Source of the DNA: Flavimaribacter sp039888615
GTDB lineage: Bacteria > Pseudomonadota > Alphaproteobacteria > Rhizobiales > Rhizobiaceae
DNA length: 64,000 nt
Direction: 5' to 3' (one strand)
Assembly: GCA_039888615.1 (NCBI GenBank)
Contig: JBDQQS010000006.1
Below are positions 8,693 through 17,735 of the stretch, in pieces; the first letter of the stretch is position 1, and the number at the start of each line of letters is the position of its first letter. The translations under genes and the position numbers were made by a program. The notes under the pieces were generated by a model that saw only the letters and a program-made list of their open reading frames with translations, had not been told where the DNA came from and searched no databases.

Positions 8693-10392
8693 CAGGTGAC
8701 CCTTCCAGCCTTATCTCCAGCGACCGTATCGTGAAACGATGCCCGTTCGGCATCGCTCCAAGTTCCCGTCTCGCAGTCATAGGAGGGAATGTTCGAGATC
8801 CAATCTGCATCCTTCAGCATCTGCTTTGCTACCTTGCCAGAGGGTGTCAGGGGAAACTCGTCGATAATGGAAATGAATCTGGGCCTCTTGAAGACGGCCA
8901 GATTCCGGGAGGTGTGATCGATGATCTTGTCAGCCATCACGTCGCGATCCGACGCTCCCGTCACGGGTACTACACAGATTTTCAGTTCTTCGCCGCGATC
9001 CCCCGAAGGCACCGGTATCGCTGCGACTTCGTAGACACAGTCGAGTTCCCGCACGACGGCTTCCACCTCGCGGGCGGATATGTTTTCACCCGACCGCCTG
9101 ATGGAATCCTTTATCCGGCCAACGATGTAGTAAAAACCATCTTCGTCGCGCCAAAATAAGTCTCCCGTGCGGAACCATTCGTCGTCGAATGCTTCGCGGG
9201 TCGCCTCGGGATCTCCGAAATATCCGCGCAGAATGCCCTGGCCACTGATCTGAAGTTCACCGACCTCTCCGGTACCGACCTCCAGACCATCCTTGTCCAC
9301 GATCCGGGCGCGCCGGAAGGGTGCGGGGCGACCGCAGCTCCCGGCATCGGCCTTGTCGGTCGCCTCAATTGGAAGAAACAATCCGCTGCCAATCTCAGTC
9401 ATGCCGAACGCTTCGCGCGCCGTTACATTGAACCGCTTCTCGATCTGCTGTCGATTGTAGGGGGTCACGCCGTAGACATTGGCGCGGATCAAGGCGTTGT
9501 CCGCATCATGCGGATTTGGCGGCTGCTTGAGTGTGAGCGCAGGAAGGATACAAAACTCAATTCCATATTCGCGGATCCAGCCCATGAACCGGCTCGCGCT
9601 CTGTTGCTGAGCAACGAACAGCGTGCCGCAACGGTAGATCGCCATCAGAAGCAACCAGTGCGGATCCATGTACGTAAAGGGCGTCGATGCCCAGATCTTG
9701 CGGTACACTCTGCCGTCCCGAGCGGCGTTGACCTTGCCGCTGATCAGCCAGTACCGGTGAGTGAGTTCACATCCCTTAGGGAATCCGGTCGTTCCGGACG
9801 TGAACTGTATATTGACGAGATCGTCGGCGGTGACATGGACTGCCGGAGGGTGTTTGCCGCGGCCTGTGTCATAGATGTCGTCCAGTGATTTGAAATCGGC
9901 AGAGGACGGTTTTCCGCCCGCAACCGCGACGCCGTTTTTTGGAAGAAGCGCCTGTGTTTCTCCGGTAAGCACCTTTGCGCAGTTGTCATGAACGACAAAC
10001 CGGCAGGCCTTGCTCTTTCGGATGACGAACGCCACCTCCCGCTGCTCGTATCGAATGTTGACGGGTACGATCGCGGCGCCCAGACGGGCTAGGGCCAACC
10101 ACAAAACCGGATAGTCGACTGAGTTGGGCAGCATGACCGCAACGGCATCGCCCTTGCGAACGCCCCAGTTATGGAGTGCGGTCGCCATCTGCATGACCAT
10201 CCTGCGCGCCTCAGCATATGTGTGCGTGACTCCGTCATCCACAAAATTCCAGATCGTCGCGTCAGGGGCTTCTGCAGATGCTCGGTCGAGCAGGTCGTTG
10301 AGCGAGGCAGGCAGGGGCTCTGCTTCGATTGTTCGACAGCGTTCTGCTGCCGTCAGCCCGTCGGGGCCCGTCGTTTCGGCTTGTCTGATCAT
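8692..10392 (-). CDS. AMP-forming acyl-CoA synthetase (class I adenylating enzyme)
   Basis: A 566-aa ligase that activates a carboxylic acid as acyl-AMP and then acyl-CoA. It shows the P-loop FTSGTTGFPKG (about 197-207), FGMTEIG, FRTGDLFWRDEDGFYY, the hinge GRIKDSIRRSGENIS, and the catalytic lysine in PLTPSGKVAKQ near 530. Substrate cannot be predicted; the sequence is closest in style to CaiC-like or medium-chain/aromatic ligases. It is the first gene of the operon and reads divergently from the LysR gene, 95 bp away. Its fixed linkage to hyuAB suggests it handles the acid that HyuAB produces or consumes. Confidence 0.88.
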   Translation of the reverse strand: MIRQAETTGPDGLTAAERCRTIEAEPLPASLNDLLDRASAEAPDATIWNFVDDGVTHTYAEARRMVMQMATALHNWGVRKGDAVAVMLPNSVDYPVLWLALARLGAAIVPVNIRYEQREVAFVIRKSKACRFVVHDNCAKVLTGETQALLPKNGVAVAGGKPSSADFKSLDDIYDTGRGKHPPAVHVTADDLVNIQFTSGTTGFPKGCELTHRYWLISGKVNAARDGRVYRKIWASTPFTYMDPHWLLLMAIYRCGTLFVAQQQSASRFMGWIREYGIEFCILPALTLKQPPNPHDADNALIRANVYGVTPYNRQQIEKRFNVTAREAFGMTEIGSGLFLPIEATDKADAGSCGRPAPFRRARIVDKDGLEVGTGEVGELQISGQGILRGYFGDPEATREAFDDEWFRTGDLFWRDEDGFYYIVGRIKDSIRRSGENISAREVEAVVRELDCVYEVAAIPVPSGDRGEELKICVVPVTGASDRDVMADKIIDHTSRNLAVFKRPRFISIIDEFPLTPSGKVAKQMLKDADWISNIPSYDCETGTWSDAERASFHDTVAGDKAGRVT

Positions 10393-10457
10393 ATCACCTT
10401 CTTGATCCGGTCGTGGTTACCCAGAGCGAAAGTATGAGCGAATTTACTGTTGATGAA

Positions 10458-10474
10458 TTATCAAATTTAGATAA
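10458..10474. promoter_or_regulatory. LysR-type binding box in divergent promoter
   Basis: The inverted repeat TTATC-N7-GATAA fits the T-N11-A pattern of LysR-family boxes. It sits in a strongly AT-rich stretch (10441-10486) that contrasts with the GC-rich genes on both sides. If the LysR protein starts at 10488, the box is in the shared promoter of lysR and the ligase-hyuAB operon. Confidence 0.5.
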
Positions 10475-10487
10475 CTTCATAATCTGG

Positions 10488-11432
10488 ATGCATAAACGCT
10501 CGCACATTACCATCAGGCAACTGGAGACATTGGCTGCCGTCGTGCACTACGGCACCCTGAGCAAGGCTGCGGAGTCGCTGAACATCTCCCAACCTGCCCT
10601 TAGCCGGACGCTGTCCAATCTCGAGGACCAGCTTGGCATCAGCCTGTTCTTGCGGGAGAAAAAGAGGTTGGTGCTGACGGGCGAGGGCCGCATCCTCGCG
10701 GATAGGACCCGCAACCTGCTCGAAGGCGTTACCGATCTGGAGAGGCTTGCCGTCGACCTGAAGTCGCTCCGGCGGGGTCGGCTTTGTGTTGTGTCGATCT
10801 CGGCATTCTCCAACGGCATCCTGTCCGATTGTGTCGCAGGCCTGCTGGAGCACAGTCCGCAACTCGAGATCGCGGTGCGGGCTCAGAGCGAAGCGATGAT
10901 CCTCGAGTGGGTTGCCACCCGAGAAGCGGATCTGGGCGTCACAATGCTCGATGTCACGCATTCGCGCGTAGCCTCCGATCTGCTTTTCGACGTCGATGCG
11001 GTCTGCGTGCTGCACAGAAGCCATCCGATGGCGGCACAGGACGTCATCCGACCAGAGCATCTCGAAGGATCGCGGTTTATCCGGTTCTGCAGCGATACGC
11101 AGACCAGCGGTCGCTTCGAAAGGCAACTTGGCGGTACGACAGGGATCGGCAGTTCTACCCTGGAGGTCTACTCGTCTATGAGCGCGTGTGAGCTCGTTCG
11201 GCGCAATCTCGGTGTCGCGTTGACGGATCCCTTCACGGCCATAGCCTACGCCGAATGGAGCGAGATCGTCATGCGTCCTTTTTCGATCCCCATCCCCTAC
11301 AACTTCTATCTTCTGAGACCGCTGCACCGGCCGCAGTCCGAACTGGCAACCACCATGATCGGCCTGATCCGCGAGAGAGCCGTGCAGATTGCCAATTCAA
11401 ACTCTCTGAAACTGCGTCTTGCCATATTCTAG
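10488..11432 (+). CDS. LysR-family transcriptional regulator
   Basis: A 314-aa regulator: N-terminal winged HTH (RQLETLAAVVHYGTLSKAAE, then SQPALSRTLSNLE) and a periplasmic-binding-like effector domain. Longer frames start at GTG 10413 or ATG 10434. I chose the ATG at 10488 because it puts about eight residues before the RQLE helix, as is usual in this family, and frees the AT-rich palindrome upstream to act as operator. It is divergent from the ligase-hyuAB operon and in line with the TAXI-TRAP genes, so it probably senses the imported substrate and controls both. The ribosome site at this start is weak, so the start is the uncertain part. Confidence 0.85.
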   Translation: MHKRSHITIRQLETLAAVVHYGTLSKAAESLNISQPALSRTLSNLEDQLGISLFLREKKRLVLTGEGRILADRTRNLLEGVTDLERLAVDLKSLRRGRLCVVSISAFSNGILSDCVAGLLEHSPQLEIAVRAQSEAMILEWVATREADLGVTMLDVTHSRVASDLLFDVDAVCVLHRSHPMAAQDVIRPEHLEGSRFIRFCSDTQTSGRFERQLGGTTGIGSSTLEVYSSMSACELVRRNLGVALTDPFTAIAYAEWSEIVMRPFSIPIPYNFYLLRPLHRPQSELATTMIGLIRERAVQIANSNSLKLRLAIF

Positions 11433-11576
11433 TGGCGCAAGATTTTGGTTCTTCATATAACGAACCGCTATCAAAACATCGGAAAATGATAATTTTCGAC
11501 GACACGTACGCGGCACTACTCTGTTTTCTGGAAAAGCAAAGGGCGTCGACCCGAAATCAAGACAGAGGAGAGCTTT

Positions 11577-12575
11577 ATGAGACGTTTTATCATGACACTG
11601 GCGGCAGTGTTCGGATTCAGCATGCTGCATTCAGCCAACGCACAGAGCCAGTCACTGACGATGGGCACCTGCGGTACCGGAGGAGGCTGGTACCAGGCTG
11701 GTACCCTCATGTCCAATGTCATCAGCAAGAATGTTGAAGGTCTCGATATCAACGCGGTTCCGACCGAGTGTGCCGCATTCAATCTTGTCGCCCTCAGCCA
11801 GGGAAGGCTCGACTTCGCCTTTACCACCAGCAACCTTTCGCGGTCCGCGCTGATGGGAGAGGGAAATTTCTCCGCTGCAGGTACCAAAGACAAGGTACGC
11901 GCGTTGTTCAGCTACAGCGTCAGTTATCTTCATATTTTTACGCTCGATCCGGACATCAAGTCGATCAAGGACCTGAAAGGCAAACGCATCGCCGTGGGAT
12001 CTCCGGCCAGCAGTTCGTACCAACAGGCCGTTGCGATCCTGAAGGCGGCCGGTATCGATCCAGAAACCGACGTGGAACTCGTCCAGGTCAACCTTGCCAC
12101 CGGAACCGAACAGTTGCGCGGTGGACAGGTGGATGCGGAATTCTGGTCTATGGCTTTGGATGTCCCGGGCATGCTGGAACTGGTGAACAGCCGTGACACG
12201 TATTTCATTCCTGTGCCGAATGATCTGTACGACAAAATACCGTCTGAACTGGGGCTAACCCAGGTGGAAATGCCTGCCAATGCCTACCCGACGGTGGAAG
12301 ACGCATTCCCGACGCTCGGCATCTATTCGATCATCGTCACGACGACCGACCTCGACGACGAGGCGGCCGAAAAGATCGTCGGCGGATATTTCGAGAATCT
12401 TGAGGAGTTCAAATCCGGCATGCCGGCGTCGGCCGTGGTCGCGACGAAAGAGACTGCGTTGGACGGCCTCCCGGTGCCATTGCACGACGGCGCTCGTGCA
12501 TATTACACGGAGAAAGATTTTCCCGGTCTTTCCGACTTTGACGCACGCTTGAAGGCGAGCGGGGTTGCCGACTGA
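11577..12575 (+). CDS. TAXI-family TRAP solute-binding protein
   Basis: A 332-aa periplasmic binding protein with a Sec signal peptide (residues 1-22, ending SANA). The mature part begins TMGTCGTGGGWYQAG, the glycine-rich pattern that defines TAXI-type TRAP binding proteins, followed by LSQGRLDFAF and LKGKRIAVGSPAS. It captures a small organic acid or amino acid and delivers it to the fused permease encoded 181 bp downstream. AGAGGAG just before the ATG gives good translation. Position next to the LysR gene suggests it feeds the ligase-HyuAB pathway. Confidence 0.92.
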   Translation: MRRFIMTLAAVFGFSMLHSANAQSQSLTMGTCGTGGGWYQAGTLMSNVISKNVEGLDINAVPTECAAFNLVALSQGRLDFAFTTSNLSRSALMGEGNFSAAGTKDKVRALFSYSVSYLHIFTLDPDIKSIKDLKGKRIAVGSPASSSYQQAVAILKAAGIDPETDVELVQVNLATGTEQLRGGQVDAEFWSMALDVPGMLELVNSRDTYFIPVPNDLYDKIPSELGLTQVEMPANAYPTVEDAFPTLGIYSIIVTTTDLDDEAAEKIVGGYFENLEEFKSGMPASAVVATKETALDGLPVPLHDGARAYYTEKDFPGLSDFDARLKASGVAD

Positions 12576-12605
12576 CCGGTCTTCTCGGATCATGCAAATA
12601 TCGGC

Positions 12606-12630
12606 GACAGGCACACCCGGTGTGCCTGTC
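12606..12630 (+). terminator. 11-bp hairpin between TRAP binding-protein and permease genes
   Basis: GACAGGCACAC (12606-12616) and GTGTGCCTGTC (12620-12630) form a perfect stem with a CCG loop. No T-run follows, so it may not fully terminate. In solute-binding-protein operons such hairpins often let the binding protein be made in excess over the permease, by partial termination or by protecting the upstream mRNA. That role is inferred. Confidence 0.5.
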
Positions 12631-12756
12631 AGTTGCCGGACTTCCGGCGCATTATCGCAATCTCTCGCCATGAGTGTCTGTTCTTCCGTAACGCTGACCC
12701 CACAATGCCGACCAGTTCTTTTGCAGGCTGCGCCATCCTTTTAGGATAATCTCGCC

Positions 12757-14649
12757 ATGGATTTGACCGTTCCCGTTATACGCAAAGCCTTGGTTGCCGC
12801 GCTGGGAACGATCCTGCTCGCGATGATGACCTACACAGTGTTTGCTGGGATATTCGAAATCATCCAGCAAATTTCTATGGTGATCATGCTGCTGTTGCCC
12901 TGCGCCTTCCTGCAGAAGCCGGTCTTTGAACTTGCATCCGGAGCCGGCAGCCGCCTTGCATTAGCGATTGATGTCGTAATCGCGTTCGCGGTCATCGTGG
13001 CGGCAGGACATATCTTCTTCGGCTTCGAAGCCTATTTCCAGAGAACGCAGTTTTTTCTCGCAAATGGCTACGATATTCTGGCGGGCCTTATAATCGGAGC
13101 CGCTTTTCTGGAGGCTGCTCGCCGCCACATCGGCATTCCGATGGTCGTACTCTGCCTGATTGCCCTGGCTTACGCTGCCTTTGGCCAACTCCTGACCGGT
13201 ACTGTTCAGGGAACGCCGTTCGATGTCAGTTCCTTCACCCAGCTCGTACTGCTCGGAAGCAACGGGGTCTTCGGGCCGGCCCTGCAGGTCACATCTACCA
13301 CTATCTATGCCTTCATGCTCTATGGCGCTGCACTCGAGGCGCTGGGCGCCGGAACGATATTCATGCAGATCGCCAATGCGCTCACCCGGCGTAGCTACGG
13401 AGGACCTGCCAAGGCTGCCGTTGTCGGCAGCTCACTCTTCGGCACCATCAGCGGCAGTTCGATGGCCAATGTTGTGATGACTGGCTCGATCACCATTCCC
13501 ATGATGAAACGGACCGGTTTCAAGCCGCATGTCGCGGCATCGATCGAAGCCGCAGCGTCTTCCGGCGGCCAGATCGTGCCACCCATCATGGGCGCGACAG
13601 TATTCGTCATTGCCGCTTACACCGGCACGACCTACGGCCAGATCGCCTGGCATGCCCTGATACCCGCTTTCCTGTTCTACACCGCCATATTCGCAAACGT
13701 TCACCTGACAGCTTTGAAAGAAAATATCCGTCCGCTGGACACCGCAGAAAGGTGGACTAGGCAGGACGGGTACAAGGTGGCGGTCGTCCTGTTACCCACC
13801 ATTCTTCTAGTCTACCTGCTCGTAACGCATTTTCCGACAATGCTGACCGGGTTCTACGCCACTGCAGCTCTCCTCATCATAACACTCCCTTTCAGAACCC
13901 TTCGCATAACGCCGTCACGTTTTCTCCACGGCGTCCTGTCTTTGACACGTGCGATCGTCATCGTCGTGGTCGCCTGTGGGGCAGCGGGCATCATCATGGG
14001 AGTCGTGCTGCAGAGCGGACTGGGAGCTGAACTGTCCACCCTCATGCTCGATATTGCGGGAGGCAACATCTACCTTCTTGCCGTTCTTACGGCGCTTGTC
14101 AGCATTGTACTTGGGATGGGACTTCCCACCATCGTGGTCTACATCATACTTGCCACATTGATCGCACCGGCGCTTGTCAATGCCGGCTTGTCGGTCATCG
14201 GCGCTCATCTTTTCGTTTTCTATTATGGCCTGGCTGCGCTGCTCACCCCGCCGCTTGCGGTGGTGTCCTATACGGCGGCTGGCATAGCCGGGAGTGATCC
14301 GAACTACACGGGTTTCTACGCCGCTTGGTTCGCTTTGGCTAAATATGTTGTGCCCTTCATGTTTCTGTTCAATCCGGAATTGGTTGGCGAAGGTCCTTGG
14401 ATGTTGGTTGCCGCAAAATTCGTGTGCGGAATAGCCGCACTATTCTGCGTTTCACTCGGAACGATAGGATTTTGGCACAACAGGCTTAGTAAGTGGCAAC
14501 GAGTTTTGTATTTTGTGACTGCGATTCTTCTCGGTGTCGTGCCCTTGTCGGTTAACATGGTAGGAGTCGTACTATTTGCCATTCTCTGTACGATTCACTT
14601 CCGAAGTTCGCTTTCGTTTAGCCGAGAACAAGCGAAGGATCCTCCGTAA
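12757..14649 (+). CDS. Fused TRAP transporter permease (DctQ-DctM type)
   Basis: A 630-aa membrane protein with many hydrophobic helices, the fused small plus large permease used by TAXI TRAP systems. Family signatures of the large subunit are visible: AAVVGSSLFGTISGSSMANV, SIEAAASSGGQIVPPIMGA, LGMGLPTIVVYIILATLIAP and TPPLAVVSYTAAGIAG. It imports the substrate held by the upstream binding protein using an ion gradient. The gene ends 28 bp before the convergent stop of the nucleoside hydrolase gene. Confidence 0.92.
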   Translation: MDLTVPVIRKALVAALGTILLAMMTYTVFAGIFEIIQQISMVIMLLLPCAFLQKPVFELASGAGSRLALAIDVVIAFAVIVAAGHIFFGFEAYFQRTQFFLANGYDILAGLIIGAAFLEAARRHIGIPMVVLCLIALAYAAFGQLLTGTVQGTPFDVSSFTQLVLLGSNGVFGPALQVTSTTIYAFMLYGAALEALGAGTIFMQIANALTRRSYGGPAKAAVVGSSLFGTISGSSMANVVMTGSITIPMMKRTGFKPHVAASIEAAASSGGQIVPPIMGATVFVIAAYTGTTYGQIAWHALIPAFLFYTAIFANVHLTALKENIRPLDTAERWTRQDGYKVAVVLLPTILLVYLLVTHFPTMLTGFYATAALLIITLPFRTLRITPSRFLHGVLSLTRAIVIVVVACGAAGIIMGVVLQSGLGAELSTLMLDIAGGNIYLLAVLTALVSIVLGMGLPTIVVYIILATLIAPALVNAGLSVIGAHLFVFYYGLAALLTPPLAVVSYTAAGIAGSDPNYTGFYAAWFALAKYVVPFMFLFNPELVGEGPWMLVAAKFVCGIAALFCVSLGTIGFWHNRLSKWQRVLYFVTAILLGVVPLSVNMVGVVLFAILCTIHFRSSLSFSREQAKDPP

Positions 14650-14677
14650 AATGATAGATACGTCATGGGCTGTCGAT

Positions 14678-15619
14678 TCAAGGCAGTCGTCCAATCAGTT
14701 CTGAAATTAACTCGTAATATGCATCAGAGTCAGCTTCGGTAACGTAGAAAGCATTTCGTTCGCGGTCGGTGATTTGCCAATAGTCGACGACTGTCATGCC
14801 AAGTGTAAGTTCGCTGCCTGTTTCGACTGTCACGTTTACTTGGCGTCCGCTGAAAATCTCGGGCCGTATCAAATAGGCAGGTACGGTCGGACCGTGTAAA
14901 GGTGCGCCTTCCCATCCATATTTGTTCAGATCGAAATCTTCGGAAAATGACAGCATGCCGGCAACGGTTCGGCCGGCCCTGTTTCCGAGTTTTGCGATGC
15001 GGTCCAGGCGTTCGGGCGTCGAGAGCAGCTTGTGAGTGACGTCGAGCGGCAACATCACCATTTGGATCCCGGATCGCAGCACAATGTCGGCTGCTTTTGG
15101 GTCAACATAGATATTGAACTCCGCGCTCGGCGTAATATTACCCACTTCGAAATAGGCCCCGGCCATCATCACGATCTCGGAAATCTTTTCGGCAATGTCT
15201 GGCGCCTTGATGAGGGCCATAGCGAGATTCGTGAGTGGTGATTCCGAAAAGATCGTAACGGAGCCGCCAGGCAATTGACGAAGTGTCCTGATGATGAAAT
15301 CCACTCCGTGCTCCTCCTGCAGAGGAACAGTCGGTTCCGGAAGGTCCGATCCGTCCAATCCGGTGGGGCCATGTACGTGTTCGGCCGTAACCAGCTTTCG
15401 GTGAATCGGACGCGGGCACCCGGCAAAAACCGGGACATCCGTCCTGCCGGCGAGCTCAACCAGTTTCCGGGCATTTTTCTGAGTGAAGTCCAGGCTGATA
15501 TTACCTGCGGAAGTGACTATCCCCAAAATCTCGAAATGCTCCGGCGCTGCGAGCGCCATTAATATGGCGACCGCCTGATCCTGTCCGGGATCTGTGATGA
15601 TGATGACCTTGCGTGGCAT
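14678..15619 (-). CDS. Nucleoside hydrolase with altered calcium-site motif
   Basis: A 313-aa inosine/uridine-preferring nucleoside hydrolase family protein, which would cleave N-ribosides to base plus ribose. The N-terminal metal motif, usually DTDPGxDDA, reads ITDPGQDQA, so the first and last aspartates of the set are Ile and Gln. The mid-protein NIYVDPKAAD and the downstream core agree with the family. The frame extends to 15649, but the ATG at 15619 follows AGGA and starts right at the family N-terminus. It is the last gene of the nine-gene operon, 4 bp after the lactonase stop. Activity could be lost or shifted to another substrate. Confidence 0.85.
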   Translation of the reverse strand: MPRKVIIITDPGQDQAVAILMALAAPEHFEILGIVTSAGNISLDFTQKNARKLVELAGRTDVPVFAGCPRPIHRKLVTAEHVHGPTGLDGSDLPEPTVPLQEEHGVDFIIRTLRQLPGGSVTIFSESPLTNLAMALIKAPDIAEKISEIVMMAGAYFEVGNITPSAEFNIYVDPKAADIVLRSGIQMVMLPLDVTHKLLSTPERLDRIAKLGNRAGRTVAGMLSFSEDFDLNKYGWEGAPLHGPTVPAYLIRPEIFSGRQVNVTVETGSELTLGMTVVDYWQITDRERNAFYVTEADSDAYYELISELIGRLP

Positions 15620-15623
15620 TGCG

Positions 15624-16559
15624 TCAGATCCTGTAAGCTTTTTCTGCATTTCGCGAGAACAATGCCTGCCGTTCCTGCGGTGAGAGGCGTTGCGTCAGGT
15701 CCAGGAAGGCGAACCACACGGTGGCATAGGACGAATAGAGGCTGTCTACCGGAAAATTGCTGGCAAACATCGTTTTCCCGGTTCCGAATATTTCCAGAAT
15801 ATCGCCGACAATCGGCGCGATGCTGTCCGTCGTCCAATGATGATCGACCATTCCAAGTCCTGAAATCTTGATCCAGACATCGTCTAGCTCTGCAAGCTTG
15901 CGCAGTCCTGATCGCCAAAGCTGCAAACCCTCCGGCGTTCTGTCCACCGGCATGCCGCCATGGTTGATAATTAATCTTACCTCGGGGATGGCTTTTCTGA
16001 GTTCGATCGCATCATCAAACTGATGCGGATAAATTTGCAGATCAAAAGACAGATTGCGATCTGCAAGTGCCGCAAAACCGCTGCGCCAGGAAGAAGACTG
16101 CATAAGATCCCTTGGTGCACCGAAACTCAACACGTCATCGGAGTGCCAGTTAAGGATCTGACGTATGCCGCGAAGCCGGTCGGAAGCTTCCATATGGGCA
16201 TCGAGTAACTCCGCAGCATTGTCATTTTCAAGGGACACATGGGCGATGATTGCGGACGGCAATCCCGCGGTTTCAGCCTGTCCTTCAAGCCAGACTGTTT
16301 CTCCCACGATGTCGTCAGGGTTCCATCCAGTCTCGATGTGAACTGTTTTCGTGACGGGCAAACCGGCGAAATCGCTTTTCAGATGCCTGGGCAGATAGGT
16401 ATAACGGATCGGACCAATGTCTCCGCATACAAGCGTGGGAGGCGGCTCCTGCTGAAGCCAGGGGTAGCTGTTCTGTTCGAGATCCCAGAAATGATGGTGC
16501 GGATCGACGATCTCCAGGTCTTTCGGCCAGGACCTGTTCGGTTCTACCTGATCGGGCAT
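15624..16559 (-). CDS. COG3618-type amidohydrolase, probable sugar-acid lactonase
   Basis: A 311-aa TIM-barrel hydrolase of the L-fuconolactonase / 2-pyrone-4,6-dicarboxylate lactonase group. It has the N-terminal metal pair (IVDPHHHFWDL), a mid-barrel IINHGGMP and the C-terminal MFASNFPVDSL that is usual in this subfamily. Family members hydrolyse lactones of oxidised sugars. Encoded between an enolase-family dehydratase (3 bp away) and a nucleoside hydrolase (4 bp away), with a sugar-type SDR in the same operon, it is well placed to open a ribonolactone or related lactone. Substrate is inferred. Confidence 0.85.
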   Translation of the reverse strand: MPDQVEPNRSWPKDLEIVDPHHHFWDLEQNSYPWLQQEPPPTLVCGDIGPIRYTYLPRHLKSDFAGLPVTKTVHIETGWNPDDIVGETVWLEGQAETAGLPSAIIAHVSLENDNAAELLDAHMEASDRLRGIRQILNWHSDDVLSFGAPRDLMQSSSWRSGFAALADRNLSFDLQIYPHQFDDAIELRKAIPEVRLIINHGGMPVDRTPEGLQLWRSGLRKLAELDDVWIKISGLGMVDHHWTTDSIAPIVGDILEIFGTGKTMFASNFPVDSLYSSYATVWFAFLDLTQRLSPQERQALFSRNAEKAYRI

Positions 16560-16562
16560 CGC

Positions 16563-17735
16563 TCAATCCTTGTGACTTCTGATGTCGGTGAAACTGTATC
16601 CGAAAAGAGGCACTTCGAACCCCTGTAAGGCCGCTTCGTCGAACCTTACTCCGTGACCAGGTAAACCGTTCGGTGTCGCAATCCCTTTTTCAATCGTAAC
16701 TGGCTTTTCGGCCACGCCGAGTTCAAACAGCGACCCTCCTGTGACATTCTCCAGCACCAGACCGTTGTCGACGGCGCAAAGGGCGTGCACGGATAACTCC
16801 GCAAAAAAGTGGGGTGCGACCGGCCGGTTCCAGGCAGCCGCCAGATCGGCGATCCTGAACCATGGCGTCAATCCGCCCACCCTGACAATGTCCGCCTGGA
16901 TGATGTCCACGGCTTCAGCGGCGATATATGCTTTGAAACTCTCGATCTCATACAGGCTCTCGCCAACGGCGACAGGAATGATTGTCTTCTGACGGAGCGT
17001 CGCGTGACCTTCGATATCTTCGGGTGCCAGCGGTTCCTCGATCCATCGCACGTCGTATTTCTCGAAGGCGCGGCAGCGTCGCATCGCCTCGGCCAGATCC
17101 CAACCCTGATTGGCGTCGAGCACAAGCTGGGCATCGCTTCCGATCGCCTCTCTCGCCGCGGCGACCCTTGCGAGGTCATCGGAAAGACGGGGAAGGCCCA
17201 CTTTTATCTTGAACCAACTGTAACCTTCGTCGTGCTTCTGCTTCTGGACGTTGTGAAGTTCTTCCGGAGACAAATGCAGGTCGATCCCACTCGAATAGGC
17301 TGGGATCCCCTGGCAGCCGCCTCCCGCTTCCAGATAGAGCGGGCGTCCTGAGGCAAGAGCGCGAACTTCCCACAAGGCCACGTCAATCGTGGCGAGGGCA
17401 AGCGTGGTGATGGCTCCCATTCCGGTCCGGTGAAGATGCTGATGGAAACTTTTCCAGGCTCCAACGACAAAACGAGCATCGCGTCCAATGAGTTCGGATC
17501 TGCAGTAGTCTGTGAGCAGTGCGCGAACGGCGGTTCCACCGACACCGACCGTATAGCTGAAGCCGCGTGCTAGTTGACCGTTGACTGTCAATTCGAGAAG
17601 AATGATCTCGATTGCCGGAACGCGGTGTGTCGCATCCTCCCATCGAACTCCAGGCGGCATTCGAAGCAATCTGACTTCAGCATTTTCGATGATCAGCGGC
17701 TGGTCATCGCGCAGTACAAGGGTAGGGATTGTCAT
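16563..17735 (-). CDS. Enolase-superfamily dehydratase (mandelate racemase/muconate lactonizing type)
   Basis: A 390-aa acid-sugar dehydratase or epimerase. The capping N-domain is followed by the barrel with K176-I-K178, metal ligands Asp207 (LVLDANQGW), Glu233 (WIEEP) and Glu259 (VGES), then DIVRVGGLT and His309 (APHFFAE). This Lys-x-Lys plus His layout is that of the mandelate racemase subgroup, which contains fuconate, rhamnonate, galactarate and similar dehydratases. The start overlaps the SDR stop by 4 bp. In context it would dehydrate an aldonate to a 2-keto-3-deoxy acid. Confidence 0.88.
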   Translation of the reverse strand: MTIPTLVLRDDQPLIIENAEVRLLRMPPGVRWEDATHRVPAIEIILLELTVNGQLARGFSYTVGVGGTAVRALLTDYCRSELIGRDARFVVGAWKSFHQHLHRTGMGAITTLALATIDVALWEVRALASGRPLYLEAGGGCQGIPAYSSGIDLHLSPEELHNVQKQKHDEGYSWFKIKVGLPRLSDDLARVAAAREAIGSDAQLVLDANQGWDLAEAMRRCRAFEKYDVRWIEEPLAPEDIEGHATLRQKTIIPVAVGESLYEIESFKAYIAAEAVDIIQADIVRVGGLTPWFRIADLAAAWNRPVAPHFFAELSVHALCAVDNGLVLENVTGGSLFELGVAEKPVTIEKGIATPNGLPGHGVRFDEAALQGFEVPLFGYSFTDIRSHKD

